Below are positions 1 to 7,192 of a DNA stretch of 62,577 nucleotides, one piece after another. Origin of the DNA: Acidimicrobiaceae bacterium (lineage in GTDB: Bacteria > Actinomycetota > Acidimicrobiia > Acidimicrobiales > RAAP-2); NCBI GenBank assembly GCA_003167415.1, contig PMTF01000008.1:233-62809 (forward strand). The letters run 5' to 3'. The notes beneath the pieces are model-generated. The model was not told the DNA's origin and made no database searches. It saw only the letters and a program-made list of their open reading frames with translations. The stretch's first letter is position 1; every line of letters starts with the position of its first letter. Position numbers and translations under genes: made by a program.

Positions 1-538
1 GCCTTCACCTCGACGGCGCCGGCCAGTGCCACCTACCTCGGGGTCAACTCCCAGAGCTACACCGTGGCGGCCACCGGGGGCGCCTCGGGCAACGCGGTCA
101 CCTTCAGCATCGACGGCGCGTCGACCTCGGGCTGCACGATCACGCTCCCCACCACCGTCAGGTACGGCGTCGGCGCCGGTACCTGCATCATCGACGCCAA
201 CCAGTTGGGCAACGGCAATTACCTGGCCGCACCCCAGGTCCAGCAGAGCTTCAGTGTCGCCCAGGTCACCCAGACGATCGCCTTCACCTCGACGGCGCCG
301 GCGAGTTTGACCTACAGCGTGACCAACTCCCAGAGCTACATCGGTGGCGGCCACCGGCGGGGCCTCGGGCAACGCGGTCACCTTCAGCATCGACGGCGCG
401 TCGACCTCGGGCTGCACGGTCACGGGCTCCACCGTCAAGTACGGCGGGGCCCTGGGCACCTGCATCATCGACGCCAACCAGGCTGGGTAACGTCGACTAC
501 CTGGCCGCACCCCAGGTCCAGCAGAGCTTCACTAGTAC
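1..538 (+). repeat. Tandem 279-bp Ig-like repeat (two copies)
   Basis: The string beginning GCCTTCACCTCGACGGCGCC occurs at position 1 and again at 280, giving a period of 279 bp (93 codons). The two copies remain nearly identical at DNA level until about 538 (CAGCAGAGCTTCA...), where the second copy runs into unique sequence. Such high identity implies recent duplication or ongoing homogenisation. A diverged third copy is in the downstream gene at roughly 1880-2126. Confidence 0.75.
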
Positions 539-1190
539 CAAGTATTGGGCTAATACGAGCACAGGCTCACAAACGGTTTTGAGTCCAGCATTCACAGCTC
601 CTCCTGGAGAACCAGTTCTTATCTTGGTGACGAATGAAAGTATTAGTGCCAACAGGACTTGTAACACTCCAGCGGGCACTGCCGCCTTGTCCGGAGTGAC
701 TTCACTGCTCCTTCCCACCCCCACCTACGCGTGGTACTCCACTGGTGAGCACTTCCTCATGTGCGCGTACTATGGCAAGGGTACGAACGTCACCAACGGA
801 ACCGTTAAGGAGACATTCGCTAGCGGTACCACGCTTTTCGCATCGATACAGGTAATTGAATTAACGGGCGACTACGCTGCGACGTTCAATCTCGCACAGA
901 CCGATATCGGCGCTAGTACGACGGAACCCTCGTGGCTCCTGAGCGGTGCGCCGCCCGCAGTTTATTCGGAGTTCCTGTTCGGAGCACTGACGAACGGAAC
1001 GACGACGCTACCCACGTGGAACGCGATCTCCGCATTCTCGTCGCTCGGTTCGCTTCCGATTAGTTCTGGGACAACAAAGGGTTATACTCCCACCGTGTAC
1101 TTCGGAAATCCGAGTACACCAATTGTGACTGGCACGCTGTCTACGGCGACAGCGGCGTGGGGCACGATTGGTATCGAGGTCACTCCCTAA
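1..1190 (+). pseudogene. Secreted Ig-like repeat protein, 5'-truncated and frameshifted
   Basis: The reading frame enters from the left edge and encodes tandem Ig-like repeats of the kind found in secreted surface proteins (TSTAPAS...YTV...GGASGN...TFSID...GTCIIDANQ...APQVQQSF). Against the first repeat, the second carries two single-base insertions, near 347 and near 482, so frame 1 moves to frame 2 and then to frame 3. Correcting both gives one open frame from 1 to the TAA at 1188-1190. The last ~200 residues form a separate Ser/Thr/Gly-rich domain with few charges and no recognised family. The next gene starts at the base after this stop. It is either a decayed gene or a real gene with two base-call errors in a repeat; the intact far half favours recent decay or error. 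A peptide from 579 (TTG) to 1190 could still be made. Confidence 0.6.
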
Positions 1191-2129
1191 ATGAGGTCAA
1201 ATGTCACCGGAAAGCGCGAGACGTCATCAAAGTGCCGCCGCACGTCGCTGAGAACTCGATTTCATTCACGCGCCGCTTCGGGCGCAGGCGACGAACGTGG
1301 CAGCGTACTGATTCTGGCCCTGGTGTACATCGTCTCGATCAGCCTGATCGTGGGCGCTTTAGCCGACTGGGCGATGAACGACCTCAACAACACTAACCAC
1401 TTCCAATCGGCCAGCTCCTTGGAATACGCGGCCACGAGCGCTACCCAAGTCGCCATTTCGAGCATCCGTTACACCCCTCTTTACTCGGTAACCGCCTCCA
1501 ATAACCCCCCGGGGTTGGGCTACTGCTGGACCCCTTCGGGTGCGGCGTACCTTTCACAACTCACCAATTTCAATGGATTCAACGTCACCGTGTGGTGCAG
1601 TACGGCGGAGAATCTCGCCAGTGCCAATACTCGTGTCGTGAGTTTCTACGCGTGTACGAGTCCCACCACGGTGCCGGTGAACCTAGCTACCGCCGATGCG
1701 GATGGTGCAACTTGCGCCGCAAAGCCACTGCTTTATGCCCAGGTGGCCTATGACGATTACCTGCCGGGAGCGACGACTCTCGCAACAACCTGCGCCGGAC
1801 CCAGCTACTGCGGCTATGGGGCGACGGAGTTGCAGTGGTCGTGGTCGGGTGCAGCCGAATCGGTCGGCGAGGCCCTAAATACGATCACCGTCACGTCGAC
1901 GGCTCCCGCGAGCGCTACCGACGGCGGGGCGACGTATAACGCGGTCGCCTCCGCCACTTCTGGCGATTCCGTGGTGGTCACGTCGGCGTCGACCGGCGTG
2001 TGCACGGTGGCGGGAACCGTCGTGAGCATGGTCGGGGTTGGAAACTGCACCCTGGACTTCAATGACAACGGAAACCTCAACTTCGCCCCCGCTCCTCAGG
2101 TGACGCAGAGCTTCACCGTTGCCGCGTAG
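1191..2129 (+). CDS. PilX-like minor pilin / pilus-associated protein, ends at a premature TAG
   Basis: A basic N-terminus of about 35 residues is followed by GSVLILALVYIVSISLIVG, a single hydrophobic helix resembling the N-terminal segment of PilX-type minor pilins. The body is extracellular, Ser/Thr-rich, with several cysteines, and ends in an Ig-like repeat (TSTAPASAT...GNCTLDF...APQVTQSFTV) related to those of the preceding gene. The frame stops at TAG 2127-2129, but the same frame stays open to 2498 after it. The stop falls where the related repeats carry a glutamine codon (CAG), so a single C-to-T change would explain it. The ATG directly abuts the preceding stop, implying coupling. It probably belongs to the pilus machinery encoded just downstream. 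Confidence 0.6.
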   Translation: MRSNVTGKRETSSKCRRTSLRTRFHSRAASGAGDERGSVLILALVYIVSISLIVGALADWAMNDLNNTNHFQSASSLEYAATSATQVAISSIRYTPLYSVTASNNPPGLGYCWTPSGAAYLSQLTNFNGFNVTVWCSTAENLASANTRVVSFYACTSPTTVPVNLATADADGATCAAKPLLYAQVAYDDYLPGATTLATTCAGPSYCGYGATELQWSWSGAAESVGEALNTITVTSTAPASATDGGATYNAVASATSGDSVVVTSASTGVCTVAGTVVSMVGVGNCTLDFNDNGNLNFAPAPQVTQSFTVAA

Positions 2130-2498
2130 GTCGACACCTATTTCGGATCGAGTTCTGGTTCGATTCGCGCTGGCAACAACTATTGGCTCATCGACGAAGC
2201 GTTGGTGGCCTTGGTCTCGTCAATCGGCAATGCGTATACCTCGGGCACCGGCACCACGCTCACGGAATTGACCTTTTACAATCGCACTTCAAGCAACGCG
2301 AGCCAAATGGCCATGGTTGACATCATCTCCTGCGGTGTCGCCTCACCGAGTGCCCTTAAATGCCCGATTGCCGCACTCAGCACTTCGTGCTCGGTGAGCG
2401 CCTCGGTGCCGGTCACGTCCACGAACACCGTCAACGTCGTTGCCATTGGTAATGGAACCCGTTCAGGATCGAGGGAAGTTACCTACACGCAGCCCTAG
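2130..2498 (+). pseudogene. In-frame continuation of the PilX-like gene after the TAG
   Basis: This 123-codon segment continues the 1191 gene in the same frame without another stop until TAG 2496-2498. It reads like pilin body sequence: an early SSSGSIRAGNNYWLIDEALV stretch, a hydrophilic Ser/Thr-rich middle and three cysteines. The first internal start codons (TTG/GTG near 2202) have no good ribosome-binding site. The segment is therefore more likely the orphaned C-terminus of a broken 435-codon gene, or the read-through portion of it, than an independent gene. Confidence 0.5.
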
Positions 2499-3037
2499 TT
2501 GGAACCTGTATACAACAGTTCTAGAAGCACAATCGAGTTTTGGATTTGGGTCCCCTCAATTGAATAATCGTCTGGGCAATGGACACTGAGAACCCTGGAT
2601 CTGAGTCACGGGAGTGCGGTTCTTCCAGGCCCGATCGCTCATCTCCGGTCCATCAGAGTCGAGAGAGATCGACGGGAGCGTCGAACTTCGTCGGTTTTGG
2701 AACAATATTTTCGAACCGGGCCGCGAATTGACGAAATAATCACTCGAGATGTTCAATTCGTAATTTTGTACTTCGTGATCCGTCGCAGTTCTTTGAGTGA
2801 ATGCGCACTCGCCACAGATTGTTTTGTCGAACCACGAGGGAGTAATTTGAAAAAATCACGGTGTTCACCAGGAAAATCTGGAGTTAAAAATACCATAAGG
2901 ATTTGTTGTTCAGTAGACCATTATAACTACAGACTTCATATATAATTTGCTCCAGCCGGGCGAAATGTCTTCAATCGGTGCATAAATCGGGTAGTTCCGA
3001 GTGTCGGCAAACCCACTAACCATAAGGGAGTATGAAT
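2499..3037. other. AT-richer intergenic region before the major pilin
   Basis: About 540 bp without a convincing gene. It is visibly more AT-rich than its surroundings, especially 2690-2960. Short open frames on both strands look like chance. It probably holds the pilin promoter and a long untranslated leader. No tRNA or riboswitch core was recognised. Confidence 0.5.
2941..2946 (+). promoter_or_regulatory. Candidate -10 element of the pilin gene
   Basis: A perfect TATAAT lies 91 bp upstream of the preferred pilin start, inside the AT-rich stretch. No good TTGACA-like -35 box is seen at 16-18 bp, so the assignment rests on the -10 alone. Confidence 0.3.
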
Positions 3038-3496
3038 ATGATTTCGACCTACCAACGGCTTAAGCGCCAGAGGGATGCTGGAGAGATCGACGGTTTCACC
3101 TTGATCGAGCTCCTCATCGTCATCGTTGTTCTCGGTATCTTGGCTGCGGTCGTGATCTTCGCTCTCGGTGGCATCACCGGTAAGAGTGCTGTAGCGGCTT
3201 GCCAGGCGGACGGGGCGACTATTTCAACGGCGATTGCTGCCTTCGATGCCCAAAACCCAGGGATTCCGGCCACCTCGGCACTGCTCACCTCAGGAACGAC
3301 GGCGAACGGTAACAGCGCTTATATCCAGTCCTGGCCAAATAATCTGCCTCACTACGCCTTCAAGCTACAAGCGGGCACATTGGCTGATCAATATCAATCC
3401 AAGCCGACCGTGTCAGTTGCACCTGCAGGCGCAGTGACCGGCGGGGGTTCCTTCGCTACCTACGCGGGCCCTAGTTCATGCACGGCTGTTCAGTAA
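3038..3496 (+). CDS. Type IV major pilin (prepilin)
   Basis: Encodes a 152-residue prepilin. A short charged leader ends at Gly19, followed by the class III signal FTLIELLIVIVVLGILAA with Glu at +5, so cleavage is expected between G19 and F20, done by the prepilin peptidase encoded at 5880-6659. The helix is followed by a small globular head with one cysteine near residue 55 and one near the C-terminus that could form a disulfide. Two ATGs are available. The second (3038) lies 7 nt after AAGGGAG (3024-3030), while the first (3032) is only 1 nt away, so 3038 is preferred. The product is the structural subunit of the pilus fibre. A strong hairpin follows the stop. Confidence 0.92.
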   Translation: MISTYQRLKRQRDAGEIDGFTLIELLIVIVVLGILAAVVIFALGGITGKSAVAACQADGATISTAIAAFDAQNPGIPATSALLTSGTTANGNSAYIQSWPNNLPHYAFKLQAGTLADQYQSKPTVSVAPAGAVTGGGSFATYAGPSSCTAVQ

Positions 3497-3517
3497 GCAG
3501 TTAGTTTGCCAAGTGTT

Positions 3518-3553
3518 AAGGAGTGCCCGGCCAGTTCGCCGGGCACTCCTTTC
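3518..3553 (+). terminator. Rho-independent terminator/attenuator after the pilin
   Basis: A perfect 14-bp inverted repeat (AAGGAGTGCCCGGC, 3518-3531, and its complement, 3538-3551) with a 6-nt loop is followed by a short T-rich tail (TTTCATT). It sits between the pilin stop and the pilT start. It would let the pilin be expressed well above pilT and stabilise the pilin mRNA 3' end. Confidence 0.8.
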
Positions 3554-3581
3554 ATTGGGCCTTAGAGAGGGAAGTGTTGTC

Positions 3582-4679
3582 GTGAGCGACCAGAACATAT
3601 TGAAAATTGAACCTTGGTTGCAGTCATTGTGGGAACAAGGCGGCTCGGACCTTCTCCTCTCTGGTGGCTCGCCACCTCGGATACGTGTCGATGGAAAACT
3701 TAAGCCGCTCGCCGATGTGCAGGTCCTCACGGGAGACCAGATCAACGAGATTGCTTTGCCCTTGCTGACTGATGGTCAACGGATGATCTTCGATGAACTC
3801 CTCGACGTGGACTTCGCGTTCTCTTGGGCAGACAAAGCTCGCATTCGAGGTAGTATCTTCACCCAACGAGGGCAAACGGCCCTCGCCCTTCGAGTGATTC
3901 CCGCTCGTATCCCCAGTTTTGAAGAACTCGGACTGCCGTACGCGGCCAGTTGGGTGGCCGAGCAGCCCCGAGGTTTCGTCCTCGTCACGGGACCCACCGG
4001 ATCGGGAAAGTCCACGACCCTCGCTTCCATTGTCAATTCAATCAACGAGAACCGGGCCTGTCACATTCTGACAATTGAAGACCCGGTCGAGTACGTCCAC
4101 AACCACAAGACCTCGGCCGTCAGTCAGCGCGAGGTCGGTCTGGACAGCCCATCCTTCGATCGAGCCCTTCGGTCGGCCCTTCGTGAAGACCCCGACGTCC
4201 TCCTCATTGGCGAGATGCGCGACATCGACTCGATTCAAATCGCTCTCACCATGGCCGAAACCGGCCACCTCGTCTTCGCTACGTTGCACACCAATGACGC
4301 GGCGCAGGCGATTGACCGAATCATCGACGTCTTCCCGGCGTGGCGCCAGGAACAGACCAGGGTACAGTTGGCCGCTTCACTGAGTGCCGTCATTGCCCAA
4401 CGGCTCGTTCCGAAGATTGGTGGGGGCATGGTGGCCGCTTTTGAGGTGCTGATCGCCACGAACCCCGTGCGCAACCTGATTCGCGAAGGACGCTCCAACC
4501 AGCTCCAGAACGTCATGTTCACCAACACCAAGGAGGGTATGCAAACTCTGGAGAATAGTCTGGCCGAGCTCATCGCCACGAACGTCGTCAGTTACGAAGA
4601 CGCGATGGCGGTCACCGCTCACCCGAAGGAACTTATCCGCACCCTTGAGCAGTTAGATAAGAGCCGTATTCCTGTATAA
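3582..4679 (+). CDS. pilT: Twitching motility ATPase PilT
   Basis: A 365-residue hexameric retraction ATPase that acts at the cytoplasmic base of the type IV pilus. The N-terminal PAS-like domain (SDLLLSGGSPPRIRVDG) precedes the ATPase core: Walker A GPTGSGKST (137-145), Asp box (TIEDPVEYVH), Walker B LLIGEMRD (207-213) and His box TLHTNDA. The PilT-type C-terminal motif NPVRNLIREG is present, which favours PilT over the assembly ATPase PilB. The GTG at 3582 follows the purine stretch AGAGAGGGA; a longer in-frame start upstream would lie inside the terminator hairpin and is rejected. No pilB or pilC is visible here, so the rest of the machinery must lie to the left or elsewhere. Confidence 0.93.
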   Translation: MSDQNILKIEPWLQSLWEQGGSDLLLSGGSPPRIRVDGKLKPLADVQVLTGDQINEIALPLLTDGQRMIFDELLDVDFAFSWADKARIRGSIFTQRGQTALALRVIPARIPSFEELGLPYAASWVAEQPRGFVLVTGPTGSGKSTTLASIVNSINENRACHILTIEDPVEYVHNHKTSAVSQREVGLDSPSFDRALRSALREDPDVLLIGEMRDIDSIQIALTMAETGHLVFATLHTNDAAQAIDRIIDVFPAWRQEQTRVQLAASLSAVIAQRLVPKIGGGMVAAFEVLIATNPVRNLIREGRSNQLQNVMFTNTKEGMQTLENSLAELIATNVVSYEDAMAVTAHPKELIRTLEQLDKSRIPV

Positions 4680-4687
4680 ATGACTGG

Positions 4688-5398
4688 GTGAGTCCTCAAC
4701 GCGGCCCCGACCTGCCGTACACCGTGGTCGCCGGTGTCACCCCATTCAATGACAAATGGCTCGTGGCGAGTGCCAAAATGGCTGGTTCAACGTTCGCACC
4801 TGAGCCGCCTAAGGCCTACGACTCCTTTCTCGAAGTCCTCAGCGAACGTCCCGCTTTCGCGGTGGTTGTCGTCAACGTCCCAATTGGATTCCTCGACACC
4901 CCGGAGATGGGCGCCAGGACTTGTGACCGACAAGCGCGGGCTCTCCTCAGGCGACGCGGCACGGCGGTGCACAACGCACCGAGTCGCGCCGTCTTTGAGG
5001 GGCGAGTTGAACCCGGCCAGGATGGACTCGACGCCGTGACCCGGACAATGTTGCCGCGTTATTCTGAAGTCGCCGCCGAAATGTCACCGTATCGACAGCG
5101 CGTCGTGTACGAGGGACACCCCGAACTCAGCTTCTTCCAGCTGCACAAGGACAAGCCTCTGAAGATGTCGAAGGTGGCCACGGAAGGCAAAGAGGAACGT
5201 CGCGTCGTGCTCGAAGAACGAATCCGCGGCAGCGAGCGCTATCTCGACGCGAAGGCTCTAGGACTGCCGCAGAGACACCTCTATGACTCCTTCGCCCTCC
5301 TCTGGACGGCCCGGCGAGTCTTCGGTCACGCCGCCAAACGCATCCCGGTCGAGCCCGAGTGGGACGGCGAAGGCATCCGCATGGAAATTGTGTACTAA
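4688..5398 (+). CDS. DUF429 family protein (predicted RNase H-fold nuclease)
   Basis: A 236-residue protein matching the DUF429 pattern: an N-terminal strand with VVAGVTP, the acidic/proline segment VNVPIGFLD, a conserved CDRQARALL...NAPSRAVF region, and YEGHPELSF. DUF429 proteins are predicted to share the RNase H fold; their substrate is not established. The GTG start lies 8 nt after the pilT stop, so the gene is probably co-transcribed with pilT, though nothing in the protein suggests a pilus role. Confidence 0.75.
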   Translation: MSPQRGPDLPYTVVAGVTPFNDKWLVASAKMAGSTFAPEPPKAYDSFLEVLSERPAFAVVVVNVPIGFLDTPEMGARTCDRQARALLRRRGTAVHNAPSRAVFEGRVEPGQDGLDAVTRTMLPRYSEVAAEMSPYRQRVVYEGHPELSFFQLHKDKPLKMSKVATEGKEERRVVLEERIRGSERYLDAKALGLPQRHLYDSFALLWTARRVFGHAAKRIPVEPEWDGEGIRMEIVY

Positions 5399-5454
5399 TC
5401 CCGCGAGAAGGGATATTCAACGCCGACGTCATTGTTCTCAAATAGTGGCAAAAG

Positions 5455-5787
5455 CTATATCTCTTTAGGCTCGGCAGCGGCTACGAAATAGCGTCGGCCA
5501 CTTCGAGCGGGTGCCTGGAATGGTGATTTCGAATTGCGAATCGAAGTGACTCCGAAGCCAGCATGAGTCCAGTCGGCATGAAGATTATCTGCCACAGCAA
5601 GTACGGGGCGACATGGTGCGTCCACATTCGGCCCCACAACACAAGTAAGCGCCACGACTACGCCTGAGGCGACTAGGTACCACCGGTTCCGACGATGACG
5701 CGCTCCGACGAGGAACGGTGTAAGGACGATCACTTCGAAGAGCCGGACGATGATAACGAAGAGTCTGGTTGATACGACCCAACTCAT
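5455..5787 (-). CDS. Possible small membrane protein
   Basis: An open frame of 110 codons on the minus strand, downstream of the prepilin peptidase gene, begins ATG and encodes two plausible hydrophobic helices (VIIVRLFEVIVLTPFLVG and WYLVASGVVVALTCVVG) separated by a basic loop, then a polar tail. The helices follow the positive-inside pattern, which is unusual for a chance frame. The ribosome-binding site is weak and no family is recognised. The other frames here look like noise. It may be a real co-transcribed gene or a remnant. Confidence 0.3.
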   Translation of the reverse strand: MSWVVSTRLFVIIVRLFEVIVLTPFLVGARHRRNRWYLVASGVVVALTCVVGPNVDAPCRPVLAVADNLHADWTHAGFGVTSIRNSKSPFQAPARSGRRYFVAAAEPKEI

Positions 5788-5879
5788 CGCGCACCAAGGT
5801 CGAGAGAGCGGACGGTCCAGAATCTCTCTTACTCCGCTGCGCGGCACGTCGGCTTTGATGACTGACGTCTCCTCCGATG

Positions 5880-6659
5880 TCAATGCAGCCCCTGAAAGGG
5901 AGCGAGTATTTCCGGTCCGGCGTAGAGGACCAACGCGGTCCCGAGCGCCAAATAAACACCGTAGGGGAGTGGTTGATCCCTGGTTCTCTTTGAGGCGGCG
6001 ATCAAATAGATTCCAATGATTGCGCCCAAGAAGTTGCTGGCGAAAAAGCCGAGTATCACATAACGAATCCCCAGCCATCCGAGACCGATACCCAAGATCA
6101 GTGAGAGTCTGACGTCACCAAACCCGAGCACACGGGGACTCGCGGCGTTGATCGCGAAGAAAAGTGCAAACCAAACAACTGAACATACGCTCGCGATCAG
6201 AAAGCGATGCCAAGAGTTGGTCACCGAGGCATCAACAACTAACAAGGCGAGAACGATCACCAGTGACGGGTAAATAATAGATTTCGGTAGTAAAAGATGT
6301 TCTAGGTCAATCCACGACAGCGCCAATAGTGACGCGAGTAAGACAAGTGAGACCGGCAAGTACCAGTTGAAGCCAAAGCGTGCCGCAGCTCCCGCAAATA
6401 ACGCGGCGCACGATAACTCGACGAGCGGATAATGAGCCGAAATCGGCGCGCTGCAGGAGCGACATCTACCTTTGAGTAGTAACCAGGAGAGGACGGGTAT
6501 ATTGTCACGCTCCAGAATCGGAGCGGCGCACGTAGGGCATGAAGATCGAGGCGAGATAATCGATTTGTGAAGCGGCACTCGATAGATCACGACATTGAGA
6601 AACGAACCGATTGCCAATCCGAAGAGTGCGCACACTCCGATCAAGAGTGCTAACACCAC
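5880..6659 (-). CDS. pilD: Prepilin peptidase / N-methyltransferase PilD
   Basis: A 259-residue integral membrane aspartic protease that removes prepilin leaders and methylates the new N-terminal residue. The N-terminal helix and GSFLNVVIYRVP box are followed by a CPTC...CRSC zinc site (C41, C44, C66, C69), then multiple membrane helices. Catalytic aspartates are D118 (SWIDLEH) and D182 of the GFGD motif. Both halves (methylase and peptidase) are present, at the usual length. The GTG start has a GGAG element 6-7 nt upstream. It is transcribed away from the pilus genes; its expected substrate is the pilin at 3038. Confidence 0.92.
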   Translation of the reverse strand: MVLALLIGVCALFGLAIGSFLNVVIYRVPLHKSIISPRSSCPTCAAPILERDNIPVLSWLLLKGRCRSCSAPISAHYPLVELSCAALFAGAAARFGFNWYLPVSLVLLASLLALSWIDLEHLLLPKSIIYPSLVIVLALLVVDASVTNSWHRFLIASVCSVVWFALFFAINAASPRVLGFGDVRLSLILGIGLGWLGIRYVILGFFASNFLGAIIGIYLIAASKRTRDQPLPYGVYLALGTALVLYAGPEILAPFQGLH

Positions 6660-7192
6660 TTATCTCCGTGACGAAGATCGAGGCAATTCTCGAATGCACT
6701 TGGAAATGCAAGTTTTCGATTCACTCGCGCTCTCCAATAATCAATTGCCATACCTAATCCGCCCCACCGGCCAGTCGAATGTTGATCACCCGTGTTCGTA
6801 CACATTAAGGGCAATCCAATGCAATTGTTGGGTCTCTCCAACAGTCTGTGATTCGTCACGTCGTCCATTTTCTCCGAGTGGATACATTCGGCGAGGCGGG
6901 GTCGGATACATCAGGGAAGTGAATCACCTTCAACGCAACTGAACGTGCGTATCGTCATTCGGCCAATCAGACTTCGAGAGTCATTCGTCGCTTCATCAGT
7001 CGGATTGGCGCGCGAAGGCTTCTCGTATTGACCGCGCCTATGGGTGACCCGCACAAGTCGAGAGAGCGTCAGAAACGTAGTGAAAGACTTGATCTATACA
7101 GCGATCGAAGAGTCGAATCGATTTACAGCCGATTTCTCAAGTTCACCCTCCTTTGGCTCGTGTTTCTTCCTTGGCCATGTAAGGATTAGTCA
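6660..7192. other. Divergent intergenic region, no gene seen
   Basis: About 530 bp between the divergently transcribed prepilin peptidase and membrane-protein genes. The open frames crossing it have no coding character. It presumably carries both promoters, but no convincing -35/-10 pair or operator was identified. Confidence 0.45.

Noticed and set aside
2697-2945. Small plus-strand open frame upstream of the pilin
   Set aside because: AT-rich, Cys/Arg-rich translation with no ribosome-binding site and no coding character.
3006-3013. GGCAAACC before the pilin gene, resembling part of a c-di-GMP-I (GEMM) riboswitch
   Set aside because: The second conserved element (GACGCAAAGCC-like) and the expected paired stems are absent; an 8-nt match alone is not enough.
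6595-6942. 115-codon open frame crossing the prepilin peptidase start
   Set aside because: Overlaps the pilD start antisense and has no family resemblance or ribosome-binding site.
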